From the NCBI GenBank assembly GCA_963844635.1, contig CAWJPD010000003.1:620001-684000 (forward strand): a stretch of DNA of 64,000 bases, given 5' to 3'. Positions 37,100-46,174 of this stretch are shown here, piece by piece (the stretch's first letter is position 1; the number at the start of each line of letters is the position of its first letter). The notes beneath the pieces were generated by a model. It was not told where the DNA came from and did not search any database. It saw only the letters and a program-made list of their open reading frames with translations. A program made the position numbers and the translations under genes. This DNA is from JAJPKK01 sp963844635. GTDB lineage: Bacteria > Pseudomonadota > Alphaproteobacteria > Rhizobiales > Xanthobacteraceae.

Positions 37100-38068
37100 A
37101 TGAGATCACAAGTTTTTGCCGCGTTCGTCGGGATCTCCGCCGTCTCCGTGGCGGGGGCTCACGCGCAGCCGGCGTCGAGCGCGATCGAGGCTCATCTCGC
37201 TGTTGCCAAGCGGGCGGCCGGGTTTGATTTCACCGGCCTTCTCGCCCGCATCTGCATCGCGCCGCAGACAGCGCCGGGAGCCGATGTTGCGCCAGCTCCG
37301 CCACCCGCGCGCGCCACCTGGTACACCGCGCCGGCCAAGGTCTTTGACAACTTCTACTTTGTCGGCACCAAATTCCATTCCTCCTGGGCGCTGACCGGCA
37401 GCGAAGGGATCATCCTCATCGACACGCTTTACGAGTATGCCTCCGACGAGGCGATCGTTGGCGGCCTGAGGAAGCTCGGGCTGGATCCGGCGGCCGTCAA
37501 ATACGTGATCATCTCGCATGCCCACGGCGATCATGTCGGCGGCGCCAAGCTGATGCAGGACCGCTTCGGCTCCCGCATCGTCATGGGCGGCCCCGACTGG
37601 GATGCAATCGAGAAATCCGTCAACCAGTACCCGAACGGAAAGCCGCGGCGGGACATCGTTGCCCAGGACGGCGCGGAGATCGCGCTCGGCGATGTCAGCG
37701 TGAAGCTCGTCCTCACGCCCGGACACACGCCCGGAACGGTGTCGATGTTTTTCCAGGTCAAGGACAATGGGATGCCGATCACGGTCGCCTATTCCGGCGG
37801 CACGGCGTTCAACTTCGTCAACGATATTTCGCACTTCGACACCTACATCGCCTCGCAGCGCAAGATGGAAAGGCTCTCCGCCGACATGAACGCCCGTATC
37901 ATCATGTCGAACCATTCCGAGTTCGATAATGCGGTGACGAAGATCAAGACCATTGCGGCGCGGCTACCAGGCGAACCTCACCCGTTCGATCTCGGACAAG
38001 ACGCCGTCCAGCGCTATTTTAAGGTCGCCGATGAGTGCGCGCAGGTTGCGCAGCTGAAGCTGCAATAG
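37100..38068 (+). CDS. Exported MBL-fold hydrolase, subclass B3-like
   Basis: A 322-residue protein with a signal peptide (MRSQVFAAFVGISAVSVAGAHAQ). The metal-binding set is complete: H140-x-H142-x-D144-H145 in ISHAHGDHVGG, H209 in TPGHTPGT, and H272 in MSNHSEFDN. The order and the FDNFYFVGTKFHSSWALTGSEGIILIDTLYEY segment resemble subclass B3 metallo-beta-lactamases and their environmental homologues. Beta-lactam hydrolysis is possible but unproven; many relatives act on other substrates. Its stop TAG (38066-38068) is the first three bases of a dispersed repeat. Confidence 0.87.
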   Translation: MRSQVFAAFVGISAVSVAGAHAQPASSAIEAHLAVAKRAAGFDFTGLLARICIAPQTAPGADVAPAPPPARATWYTAPAKVFDNFYFVGTKFHSSWALTGSEGIILIDTLYEYASDEAIVGGLRKLGLDPAAVKYVIISHAHGDHVGGAKLMQDRFGSRIVMGGPDWDAIEKSVNQYPNGKPRRDIVAQDGAEIALGDVSVKLVLTPGHTPGTVSMFFQVKDNGMPITVAYSGGTAFNFVNDISHFDTYIASQRKMERLSADMNARIIMSNHSEFDNAVTKIKTIAARLPGEPHPFDLGQDAVQRYFKVADECAQVAQLKLQ

Positions 38069-38201
38069 CGCATGATCCCGAATAGTTTCAGACTTTTCGG
38101 ATAAAGATCATGCGCAAAATCACCGCGCATCCGTCGTCGAGCGCAGTCCGCGACGGATGTGCAAAGAGACCGAGGCGCTTCAAGCTGAACGATCCCGCTG
38201 T
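38066..38201 (+). repeat. Dispersed repeat family A, copy 6
   Basis: Begins TAGCGCATGATCCCGAATAG and supplies the stop of the MBL-fold gene. GATAAAGATCATGCGCAAAATC and the CGCATCCGTCGTCGAGCGCAGTCCGCGACGGATG hairpin follow, ending TTCAAGCTGAACGATCCCGC. Confidence 0.88.
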
Positions 38202-38284
38202 AGCGGATCAAGAATGGAGGATGATGCCTTCGCGGCGACGGGGATGGGAAAGTCCCGCTGATCCCGCCGATCAAACCGGCCGAC

Positions 38285-39279
38285 TTATTCGATCACCTCA
38301 TCGGCCCGCAGCAGAGTGGCCGTCGGCACCTCGATGCCGAGCGCCTTTGCGGTCTTGAGGTTGAGCACCATTTCGATGCGGGTCGATTGCTGCACTGGCA
38401 GGTCGGCGGGCTTCTCGCCTTTTAGAATGCGCCCGACATAGGTGCCTGCGATGCGGTAGGCATCAGCGGTGCTGGAGGCGTAGCTCATGAGGCCCCCGGC
38501 ATCAACAAACTCGCGTTGGGGATAGATTGCCGGCACCGCGTAACGCGCAGCCAACGATGCGAGCTGCTCGCCGAGTGGCACGAATGAAGGTTCGGGAGCC
38601 ACCAAAAGCGCACCAATCTTTTGGTCAGCGAGAGTTGTGAAGGCCGCATCAATATCAATCGGGGTGCTCGCATTCAACGTCGTCATACGCAGGCGAAGGC
38701 TGCGCGCCGCAATCTCCGCTTCGCGCGTTTGATCTCTTCCAACGGGGTTTTGCGGATTGACGAGATGGCCAATTGAAAGTGCCGAAGGCACGGCTTCGTG
38801 GAGCAGCTCCAGACGCTTCTGGATCAGGGCATTGGTCAGAAAGCTCACGCCTGTGACATTGCCCCCGGGGCGGTTGAGGCTCGCGACGAGACCATCATCG
38901 ACGGGGTCGCCGCCAAATGTGGATACAATCGGGATTGTCGTGGTTGCGGCCTTGGCTGCGCGAGCGGCGGAAAGGGCGCCTGTGGATGCTATGACGGCAA
39001 CCCCGCTATCTACGAGGTCGGTCGCCAAGTCCCGCAACCGCTCATATCGAATTCGGCCCACCGATGCAAAATCTCGACATTTCGTCCGGCAACAAATCCT
39101 TGCTCGTTGAGACCCTGCTGAAATGCAGCCATCAAATATTGCTGTCCCTTGGTTTCCGTTCCAGCGTGAAGATACCCGATCATCGGCAGCGTCCGCTGCT
39201 GTGCTTTCACACCGTGCGGCCATGCCGCCGCGCCTGCCGCTAACATGACAATATCGCGCCGTCGGAGGGAGTTGAGCAT
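38285..39279 (-). CDS. ABC transporter substrate-binding protein, TrpX/PF04392 type (frameshifted)
   Basis: From ATG 39279: MLNSLRRRDIVMLAAGAAAWPHGVKAQQRTLPMIGYLHAGTETKGQQYLMAAFQQGLNEQGFVAGRNVEILHRWAE, with a signal region ending KAQ. One base is missing near 39051-39055; the rest resumes as RYERLRDLATDLVDSGVAVIASTGALSAARAAKAATTTIPIVSTFGGDPVDDGLVASLNRPGGNVTGVSF and ends LNLKTAKALGIEVPTATLLRADEVIE. This is the common Rhizobiales ABC_sub_bind family of periplasmic binding proteins; the ligand is unknown. No permease or ATPase gene is adjacent, so it is an orphan. Confidence 0.88.
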
Positions 39280-39406
39280 CGGCCGCCCCGGATGGATCGT
39301 CATCAAACAACCCACGATAGCATGATCACGCGCGAGCGGATGCCTGGGAACGCTTATCAAAATCCGCGCCGCAGCCCGCGCGAGTCTCGGGGCGACGGCA
39401 GCCAGT

Positions 39407-39814
39407 TTACGGCTCGACCTCGAACCGCAGCCTACCTTCCGGACGCAACGTGCGCGCATCGAAGGTGCGAACCTCCAGCATGCCACCTAAATCGACCGTG
39501 ACGATGATGCGGTCGCCGGCGGCCGCTGTGGCGACGACGCGTGATCCCTTCGGCAACTGCGCGGTCGCCTCTACGGGAGCGCTGCCTTCGCCGCCAACAG
39601 AGCTTTGTTCAGGACGCAGACCGCTCAAACCGCTTTGGTCGCCGCGCAAAACTCTTCCGTCGCCGCGCATGATGCGATAGCCGATCACGCCGGCGACCAC
39701 GGCGATGCCGATCATCGTGGTGGCAGCGGAAATCAGCATCAGGATGCGCATGCGCGCGACGATGCGGGCCTGCGCCGGGCTCAAATCTTCGTCGGCGATC
39801 ACTGGATTTGTCAT
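39407..39814 (-). CDS. Single-pass membrane protein, DUF6476-like
   Basis: A 135-residue protein from ATG 39814: MTNPVIADEDLSPAQARIVARMRILMLISAATTMIGIAVVAGVIGYRIM, a cytosolic helix then one transmembrane helix, then a periplasmic beta-type domain (LPKGSRVVATAAAGDRIIVTVDLGGMLEVRTFDARTLRPEGRLRFEVEP). The pattern resembles a conserved Rhizobiales family I recall as DUF6476. It is divergent from the rluD-type gene, and their start codons overlap. Confidence 0.7.
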   Translation of the reverse strand: MTNPVIADEDLSPAQARIVARMRILMLISAATTMIGIAVVAGVIGYRIMRGDGRVLRGDQSGLSGLRPEQSSVGGEGSAPVEATAQLPKGSRVVATAAAGDRIIVTVDLGGMLEVRTFDARTLRPEGRLRFEVEP

Positions 39815-40844
39815 GAGCGATGATTTGGCGCGGCTGGAAAAGGTTTCGGTCGGCGCGGCGGGAGCTGGCGAACGGCTCGACCGTGTGCTGGCTGCCCGGC
39901 TCACCGGATTATCACGTTCGCGCCTGAAAACCCTGATCCTTGCAGGGCATGTCGCGATCGGCGCGCGCACGATCCGCGATCCGGGGCATCGCGTCAATGC
40001 AGGTGATGACATCTGTGTAACGGTGCCGCCGGCCGCACCCGCAAAGCCGGCCGCAGAAAACATACCGCTAACGGTCGTCCACGAGGATGACGACCTTATC
40101 GTCATCGACAAGCCGGCCGGTCTCGTGGTCCATCCCGCCGCCGGCAACCCGACCGGAACGCTCGTCAACGCCCTGATCGCCCATTGCGGCGATTCGCTCT
40201 CCGGAATTGGCGGCGTGCGCCGACCCGGTATCGTCCACCGGCTGGACAAAGACACCACCGGCCTTCTGGTCGTTGCAAAGAACGATCGCGCCCACCGCGC
40301 GCTCGCCGCGCAATTTGCCGACCACGGCCGCACCGGCCCGCTCCAGCGCGGCTATCTCGCCTTTGTCTGGGGCGCGCCGGAGTTGCCCCGCGGCGTGATC
40401 GATGCGCCAATCGACCGACATCCGCGCAGTCGCGAGCGAATGGCGGTGCGGACCGGTGGACGCGCCGCGGTCACCCATTGGCACATTCTCGAACGCTATC
40501 GCGGCAATTTGCCCGCGCCGGTGGCGAGCTTGTTGGACTGCCGGCTCGAAACCGGACGGACGCACCAGATTCGCGTTCACCTTGCAGCGGCCGGTCACCC
40601 CTTGCTGGGCGATGACACCTATGGCCCGGGTTTTAAGACCAAGGCAACGCTGCTTTCCTCACCTGCTCGCGCTGCGCTCGAGGCCCTTCCCAGACAGGCC
40701 CTCCATGCCTATCTACTCGCTATCGAACACCCAAGAACGGGGGAAGAGCTGGTGTTCCGGTCCGAACTGCCGCCCGACCTTGCCCGGCTTCGCGAAGCGC
40801 TCCGGAATGGAACGATCGCGACCAAGCCGCGTTTTTTGCAGTGA
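39813..40844 (+). CDS. rluD: Large-subunit pseudouridine synthase, RluA/RluD family
   Basis: A 343-residue enzyme from ATG 39813 (MSDDLARLEKVSVGAAGAGERLDRVLAARL). It has an S4-type RNA-binding domain (SRSRLKTLILAGHVAIGARTIRDPGHRVNAGDDI) and the catalytic domain with HRLDKDTTGLLVVAKNDRAHRALAAQF, where the Asp is the nucleophile, and LLDCRLETGRTHQIRVHLAAAGHPLLGDDTYG. It converts uridines to pseudouridine, probably at 23S rRNA positions 1911/1915/1917. rpoH follows 270 nt downstream, the usual alphaproteobacterial order. RluD versus another RluA member is inferred from synteny. Confidence 0.88.
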   Translation: MSDDLARLEKVSVGAAGAGERLDRVLAARLTGLSRSRLKTLILAGHVAIGARTIRDPGHRVNAGDDICVTVPPAAPAKPAAENIPLTVVHEDDDLIVIDKPAGLVVHPAAGNPTGTLVNALIAHCGDSLSGIGGVRRPGIVHRLDKDTTGLLVVAKNDRAHRALAAQFADHGRTGPLQRGYLAFVWGAPELPRGVIDAPIDRHPRSRERMAVRTGGRAAVTHWHILERYRGNLPAPVASLLDCRLETGRTHQIRVHLAAAGHPLLGDDTYGPGFKTKATLLSSPARAALEALPRQALHAYLLAIEHPRTGEELVFRSELPPDLARLREALRNGTIATKPRFLQ

Positions 40845-41114
40845 AAGCCATCGTCAGGCTGGACAGGAACTTGGCCCCATTACGGCTTCGGACGCTGCCG
40901 CGGTTCGACGCGGCATTCTTCGGTCCACCGCCGCAAGCATCCAGCCTAACGGCGAAGTGACGCCGGGCCGCTATTATTGCCCCAATCTGGCGTGTATGAT
41001 TCACCCCGCGTCCGGCACTGCCGGCCGCAATACCTTCACGGCTCTGCCGGCTTGATGAGCGGCCCGAGCCCGACGCCCGCCGATCCGGGGGCGAAAACCA
41101 TGGAGGGCGCTGTC

Positions 41115-42029
41115 ATGGCCCAATCCTCAGCGTTGCCGATCCCGACCGCCGAATCGGGCTTGTCGCGATATCTTGATGAAATCCGCCGGTTCCCGATGCT
41201 GGAGCCGAACCAGGAATACATGTTGGCGAAGCGCTGGCGCGAGCACGGCGACCGCACCGCCGCGCACCAGCTTGTCACCAGCCATCTGCGCCTCGTGGCC
41301 AAGATCGCGATGGGTTACCGCGGCTATGGCCTCCCGATCGCCGAGGTCATCTCGGAAGGAAATGTTGGCCTGATGCAGGCGGTGAAGCGGTTCGAGCCGG
41401 AAAAGGGCTTCCGCCTCGCGACCTATGCCATGTGGTGGATCAAGGCTGCAATTCAGGAATACATCCTTCGGTCGTGGTCGCTCGTGAAGATGGGGACCAC
41501 TGCAAATCAGAAGAAGCTGTTTTTCAACCTGCGCAAGGCCAAGAGCCGCATCTCTGCGCTCGAGGAAGGCGACCTGCGCCCCGACCAGGTGAAGCTGATC
41601 GCGAAACGGCTCGGCGTCACCGAGCAAGACGTTATCGACATGAATCGGCGGCTTGGCGGCGACGCCTCGCTGAATGCCCCGGTTCGTGACGATGGCGATT
41701 CCGGCGAGTGGCAGGACTGGCTGGTCGACGAGCGCGAAAACCAGGAATCCGTGCTCGCCGAAAGCGAGCAGCTGGATCATCGCCGGGCCGCACTTTCGGA
41801 CGCGCTGACGGTGCTAAATGAGCGCGAGCGCCGCATTTTCGAGGCGCGTCGACTGGCCGACGAGCCGGTCACGCTGGAAGACCTCGCGGCCGAGTTCGGT
41901 GTTTCGCGTGAGCGCGTCCGCCAAATCGAGGTGCGGGCCTTCGAGAAAGTGCAGAAGGCCGTTAAGAACAAGATCGCGGCAATGGAAACGCCTCACGTCG
42001 CCATCTCCGAAACCTCGACGGTGCATTGA
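41115..42029 (+). CDS. rpoH: RNA polymerase heat-shock sigma factor (sigma-32)
   Basis: A 304-residue sigma-70-family factor from ATG 41115, 8 nt after GGAGGG. Region 2: LVTSHLRLVAKIAMGYRGYGLPIAEVISEGNVGLMQAVKRFEPEKGFRLATYAMWWIKAAIQEYILRSWSLVKMGTTANQKKLFFNLRKAK, where QKKLFFNLR is the RpoH box. Region 4: LNERERRIFEARRLADEPVTLEDLAAEFGVSRERVRQIEVRAFEKVQKAV. It directs transcription of chaperone and protease genes. Earlier in-frame starts exist up to 40977 but lack ribosome sites. Confidence 0.96.
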   Translation: MAQSSALPIPTAESGLSRYLDEIRRFPMLEPNQEYMLAKRWREHGDRTAAHQLVTSHLRLVAKIAMGYRGYGLPIAEVISEGNVGLMQAVKRFEPEKGFRLATYAMWWIKAAIQEYILRSWSLVKMGTTANQKKLFFNLRKAKSRISALEEGDLRPDQVKLIAKRLGVTEQDVIDMNRRLGGDASLNAPVRDDGDSGEWQDWLVDERENQESVLAESEQLDHRRAALSDALTVLNERERRIFEARRLADEPVTLEDLAAEFGVSRERVRQIEVRAFEKVQKAVKNKIAAMETPHVAISETSTVH

Positions 42030-42227
42030 GCGGACGGGAAGGGCGGGCGCTACGCGAAGACGGGCTGTCGCGCGAAAACGGCGCAAGTCGCCTCCGGGAG
42101 CCGTGTGACTGCTCGTCGTGGACCGCCCTGGGGGCGCCAAAATCCGTCGGTCGGACCGGAAAAGCAATGCCGAAGCAGCAGAAGCTAAAGGTTTGAGACA
42201 CGGATCATTTGAAAACTCAAAAAAACC

Positions 42228-42264
42228 GAGCGGAAGGCGTTTCAAGCTGAACGCATCCCGCTCT
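42228..42264 (+). repeat. Family A third hairpin, solitary
   Basis: GAGCGGAAGGCGTTTCAAGC with TGAACGCATCCCGCTCT forms a hairpin identical in design to the last part of the family A repeat; the first two hairpins are missing. It lies between the convergent rpoH and porin genes and could help terminate transcription. Confidence 0.7.
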
Positions 42265-42287
42265 GGACTTGCCGTGCGACCAGCTCG

Positions 42288-43151
42288 TTAATGGATGAGA
42301 TAATTCAAACCGAAGCGGACGACATTATCCGAGAGCTGGGCCGAATAGTTAACGTAGGCACAACTCGCATATGTGGGTGGAGATGAACAACTGGCAGTTC
42401 CGTTCTGCAGTTGGTAATTGTTCTTATAGGTACCGAAATTCGCATAAAGATATTCAACGCGTGCCGACCAGTTCTGACCAAAAGCATATTCGATGCCTGC
42501 GCCGGCCGTCCAGCCGAAGAAGTCTTCATGGATATTGAAACCGCCAGATGCCGGGAACGTCGCATTATCAGAATACGACGGAGTAAGGCTCCAGCGTGCC
42601 ATCGCTGCACCGCCCGTCACGTAAATCAGGGCCCGATCGAATGACAGCCCGGACCTCAAGCGCAAGGTTGCCATCCAGCGGTCAGTGGCAGTCTCGCTAA
42701 TGAAGGCACTGGTACCCGCTGGGATCGATGCTGGAGTTGTTGACGCCGGCAATGAAGCCACCGAGTTCGCTCCCGCCGACCCGCTGAGCCCCGACAAGTC
42801 GCCTTCGACGCCGATGACCACCAGAGGAACGATCTGATAGTTGTATCCCCATTGGAGGCCGGCAGCGAGGCCGGTCTCTCTCAGCGTGACCGGCAACGCG
42901 GCGCTCACTGCCGCCAACTGCGCCGCGGAGTAGTACGGAGTGGGGCCGCTAGAACCAGCGGTATCATCGACCTCCGACCCAGTGAGGTGGGCGTAATCCC
43001 AGTGCCATCCCACATTGGCGCCACCATAGAAGCCCGTCCAGGTGAAAGCGGGCGGATAAGTGGGAAGAGGCATATCGGCTGCCATGACCGGTGCCGACCC
43101 GAGGATGACCAGCGCAAGGCCGGCCAGAAATGAACTTCGTTCAATATTCAT
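42288..43151 (-). CDS. Outer-membrane beta-barrel porin (Omp25/31 type), second copy
   Basis: A 287-residue protein from ATG 43151 (MNIERSSFLAGLALVILGSAPVMAADMPLP). The signal peptide ends PVMA and the mature start is ADMPLPTYPPAF. FTWTGFYGGANVGWHWDYAHL, GLQWGYNYQIVPLVVIGVEGDLSG, LIYVTGGAAMARWSL, FGWTAGAGIEYAFGQNWSARVEYLYANFGTY and the terminal strand DNVVRFGLNYLIH match the same family as the protein at 15856-16731, though overall sequence is divergent. The reading frame is open to 43358 but the extension lacks any signal. Confidence 0.9.
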   Translation of the reverse strand: MNIERSSFLAGLALVILGSAPVMAADMPLPTYPPAFTWTGFYGGANVGWHWDYAHLTGSEVDDTAGSSGPTPYYSAAQLAAVSAALPVTLRETGLAAGLQWGYNYQIVPLVVIGVEGDLSGLSGSAGANSVASLPASTTPASIPAGTSAFISETATDRWMATLRLRSGLSFDRALIYVTGGAAMARWSLTPSYSDNATFPASGGFNIHEDFFGWTAGAGIEYAFGQNWSARVEYLYANFGTYKNNYQLQNGTASCSSPPTYASCAYVNYSAQLSDNVVRFGLNYLIH

Positions 43152-43592
43152 TGCGTTTCTCCCCCCCGTCGCAACGCTCCCATTCCGCACGTTTCGAGAG
43201 ATTGTCCCGAATTGCCACGATCTGCAACGCGCCGATGATGTGTTCACACGCATTTTCGCGGTGCTGTTGCAGATTGGACACAACCCGTTTAGAGCCTGGA
43301 AACCTTTCTGTGAACCGGATTGATCGGCCCTTCGCTCCGAATCGACCTTCCTGCTCAAACCTTTGAACCAAAAAATGTCGCGATTCCAATCGCGGCAGCC
43401 CCCTCCGACGCGGCACCACGGGATTCACTCTCGACGTTCAGTCGGATTGCACTGGTTACGAAACCAACAAGCCACACCAAGAGAAGCTCCGCGTCACATA
43501 ACTGAAATCGGCATCATGCAGATGAGACATCCGACCGCAATGCTCGCGCGCGATTCGAAAAGGCGCGCCACGAGATCGCGCAAGGATGAAGG
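43152..43592. other. Divergent intergenic region, porin to GT4
   Basis: About 440 bases. Promoters for both divergent genes must lie here but I cannot assign them. A C7 tract at about 43161-43168 is the only obvious oddity. No gene is seen. Confidence 0.45.
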
Positions 43593-44672
43593 ATGCGGAT
43601 TCTCATCGCAACAGACGCGTGGCTTCCGCAGGTCAATGGTGTCGTCCGCACATTGACATCGCTCGCGCATTCGGCGCGCGCGCTTGGCATCACGATCGCA
43701 TTCCTGACCTCGGAGGGCTTTCCCGCGATTGGCGTGCCGACTTATCCGGGATTGCGCATCGCGCTGCCATCGCGTCAGGAAATCGAAGCCCGCATCGCCA
43801 AAGCCGCGCCCGATGCCATCCATGTGGCGACGGAAGGACCGATCGGCTGCGCCGTTCGCGCGTTCTGCCGCCGCCATGACTGGCCATTCACCACAAGTTT
43901 CACCACCCGGTTTCCCGAATACATTGCCGCACGCGTCCCGATTCCCCGGCACTGGACCTACGCGGCGCTGAGGCGTTTCCACGGCGCGGCGGCGGCGACG
44001 ATGGTGGCCACCCCCTCGCTGAAAAACGAGCTGCACGCGCGCGGTTTCTCTAATCTCGTGATGTGGACGCGTGGCGTCGACACCGAACTCTTCAAACCAG
44101 ACCGCGCGATCGATCTCGGATTGGCGCGGCCGATCTTTGCCTATGCCGGGCGCGTTGCCATCGAGAAGAACATCGAGGCCTTCCTTTCACTCGACCTGCC
44201 GGGTACCAAAGTCGTCATCGGAGACGGGCCGGCGCTGCCCGATCTGGTCCGCCGCTTTCCCGGCGCGAAATTCCTGGGATTGCTCGAGAATGCGACACTC
44301 GCGGCGCATCTCGCCGCCGCGGATGTATTCGTCTTCCCCAGCCGAACGGACACGTTCGGCGTCGTGCAGCTCGAAGCGCTGGCCTGCGGCGTTCCGGTGG
44401 CCGCCTTCCCGGTCACCGGTCCCAGGGACGTGATCGGCGCCCACCCGATCGGGTCACTCGATGAGGATCTGCACGCGGCCTGCCTGTCGGCCTTGCGGGT
44501 CTCCCGCGAGGCCTGTCGCGCCTTCGCCCTCGGTTGCTCATGGGAGAATAGCGCGCGGCAGTTCATCGGGCACGTCCGATGCGTGCCGAAACAGGATTTT
44601 CACGACTTCCGGCCGCCCGCCTTTTATGGCGCAAGATTGCAGGGGTCGTCACAAAGGAGCGCCCGAACGTGA
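43593..44672 (+). CDS. Glycosyltransferase family 4, lipid-glycosyltransferase-like
   Basis: A 359-residue GT-B enzyme: MRILIATDAWLPQVNGVVRTLTSLAHSARALGITIAFLTSEGFP is the N-terminal acceptor half, followed by MVATPSLKNELHARGFSNLVMWTRGVDTELFKP, PIFAYAGRVAIEKNIEAFLSL and the nucleotide-sugar site FVFPSRTDTFGVVQLEALACGVPVAAFPVTGPRDVI. The QVNGVVRTL opening is shared with SqdX/Agt-type enzymes that glycosylate diacylglycerol. The last 35 residues look unconserved. It overlaps the next start by 4 nt (GTGA). The sugar and acceptor are inferred only from context. Confidence 0.83.
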   Translation: MRILIATDAWLPQVNGVVRTLTSLAHSARALGITIAFLTSEGFPAIGVPTYPGLRIALPSRQEIEARIAKAAPDAIHVATEGPIGCAVRAFCRRHDWPFTTSFTTRFPEYIAARVPIPRHWTYAALRRFHGAAAATMVATPSLKNELHARGFSNLVMWTRGVDTELFKPDRAIDLGLARPIFAYAGRVAIEKNIEAFLSLDLPGTKVVIGDGPALPDLVRRFPGAKFLGLLENATLAAHLAAADVFVFPSRTDTFGVVQLEALACGVPVAAFPVTGPRDVIGAHPIGSLDEDLHAACLSALRVSREACRAFALGCSWENSARQFIGHVRCVPKQDFHDFRPPAFYGARLQGSSQRSART

Positions 44673-45418
44673 AAGAGAACGGAATAGTGTTGCGGGCTCC
44701 GGCGAGCGACCTCGACAAGGATGGTGTCGCAAGAGCCTACGCACGCTGGGCGCCGATCTACGACCTGGTGTTCGGTCCGATCTTCGAGGCCGGCCGTAAA
44801 GCTGCGATTGCCGCGGCCGAACGAATTGGCGGCCGAATTCTCGAGGTCGGCGTCGGCACTGGACTTTCGCTGCCTTGTTATTCGGCGAAGAACCGCCTCT
44901 ATGGTATCGATATTTCGGAGCCGATGCTGCGCAAGGCACAGCAGCGGGTTTCCGAACTGGAGCTGATGAACGTGGACGGGCTCGCGCTCATGGACGCCGA
45001 GCATCTCCAGTTCCCTGACAGCTCCTTCGATGTGATCGTCGCACAATACGTGATTACAACAGTTCCCAATCCAGAGGCCACGCTCGACGAATTTGCTCGC
45101 GTCCTCAGGCCCGGCGGTGAAATTGTCCTGGTCAGCCGTGTGGGTGCGGAGGCGGGATTGCGCCGCGCCGTCGAGCGCTGGTTCATGCCGGCGGCGCGCA
45201 AGCTCGGCTGGAGAACCGAATTCTCATGGGGACGATACGCACAATGGGCGGCCAATGCGCCGGGAGTGAAGCTCATAGAAAAGCGGGCAATACCGCCGTT
45301 CGGCCATTTCTGCCTGATTCGTTTCACCAAGATTGATGACAGCCGGCGCCAGGGTAGCGCTCCGGCTTCCCGGCCGGCCCGCCTCCCTTGCGACCCTGCT
45401 CGCATGACGCGGGCCTAG
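44669..45418 (+). CDS. PmtA-like class I methyltransferase
   Basis: A 249-residue SAM-dependent enzyme. I start it at GTG 44669, 9 nt after AAAGGAGC and overlapping the GT4 stop; an upstream ATG at 44579 lacks such support. The core is YARWAPIYDLVFGPIFEAGRKAAIAAA, the SAM loop GGRILEVGVGTGLSLPCY, YGIDISEPMLRKAQQRV, FDVIVAQYVITTVPNPEATLDEFARVLRPGGEIVLVSRV and WGRYAQWAANAPGVKLIEKRAIPPFGHFCLIRF. This matches the rhizobial phosphatidylethanolamine N-methyltransferase (PmtA) group, which makes phosphatidylcholine; UbiE/COQ5-type relatives are the alternative. Confidence 0.82.
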   Translation: MKENGIVLRAPASDLDKDGVARAYARWAPIYDLVFGPIFEAGRKAAIAAAERIGGRILEVGVGTGLSLPCYSAKNRLYGIDISEPMLRKAQQRVSELELMNVDGLALMDAEHLQFPDSSFDVIVAQYVITTVPNPEATLDEFARVLRPGGEIVLVSRVGAEAGLRRAVERWFMPAARKLGWRTEFSWGRYAQWAANAPGVKLIEKRAIPPFGHFCLIRFTKIDDSRRQGSAPASRPARLPCDPARMTRA

Positions 45419-45505
45419 GGCAGGACCTCGTTTCCCTCGTTATTTCAGTGATCAACCGCGTTATCCGCCAATACCACGTCCTCTTCAGCACTGGGGGAGA
45501 GCAGG

Positions 45506-46174
45506 ATGCAAAGCAAGCGCATGGTCCATTTCCTTGAAACCCTGAAGGTCCAGCGGTGGGACGACCACCGCTATTATCATCACAGCCGGATCAATCAGTC
45601 TCTCCATCTGGTGAGCGCCGTCAGTTTCTTGTTTGCTTACGTGATGATCGTAAAGGACCCCGCCCTGTCGGCGCTCGTCGCTTGGCTGGTGGCGATGACG
45701 ACGAGGCAGACCGGCCACTTCTTTTTCGAACCCACGGACTACGATATCTTCAATCAGGCGAGCCACGAGTACAAGGAAGAGATCAAGGTTGGCTACAACC
45801 TGAGGCGCAAAGTCGTACTGTTATCCGTCTGGGCGCTGTCGCCGCTGCCACTGTTCTTCGACCCGACTTATTTCAACCTATTCACGCCGGCGCTCGATGC
45901 CACCGGATATATCCGCCATATCGGAGCGATCTGGCTCGTGCTCGGCGTTGCCGGTGTCCTGTTTCGCACCGTCCAATTGTTCTTCATCAAGGATGTGTGC
46001 AGCGGCCTTGCCTGGGCGACGAAAATCCTCACCGATCCATTTCACGACATCAAGCTCTACTACAAATCTCCGCTTTACCTGCTGCGAGGGGAGCTGATCG
46101 ACCCCGCCCTGCACAGCACCTTCACGCCGGCCATGCTCGATGAGGAAGCTGCCGTCGAGCACCACATGGCCTAG
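45506..46174 (+). CDS. Multi-pass membrane protein, Mpo1 (DUF962)-like
   Basis: A 222-residue protein, start ATG 45506 after GGGGGAGAGCAGG. Residues 20-37 read DDHRYYHHSRINQSLHLVSA, and residues 70-80 TRQTGHFFFEP, framed by hydrophobic helices. The spacing of YHH…N…LH and Q-x-GH…FE resembles the His/Asn metal-binding pattern of the Mpo1/DUF962 family, which includes a yeast dioxygenase acting on 2-hydroxy fatty acids. About four helices are predicted. This match is from motif inspection only. It follows the methyltransferase by 87 nt. Confidence 0.6.
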   Translation: MQSKRMVHFLETLKVQRWDDHRYYHHSRINQSLHLVSAVSFLFAYVMIVKDPALSALVAWLVAMTTRQTGHFFFEPTDYDIFNQASHEYKEEIKVGYNLRRKVVLLSVWALSPLPLFFDPTYFNLFTPALDATGYIRHIGAIWLVLGVAGVLFRTVQLFFIKDVCSGLAWATKILTDPFHDIKLYYKSPLYLLRGELIDPALHSTFTPAMLDEEAAVEHHMA

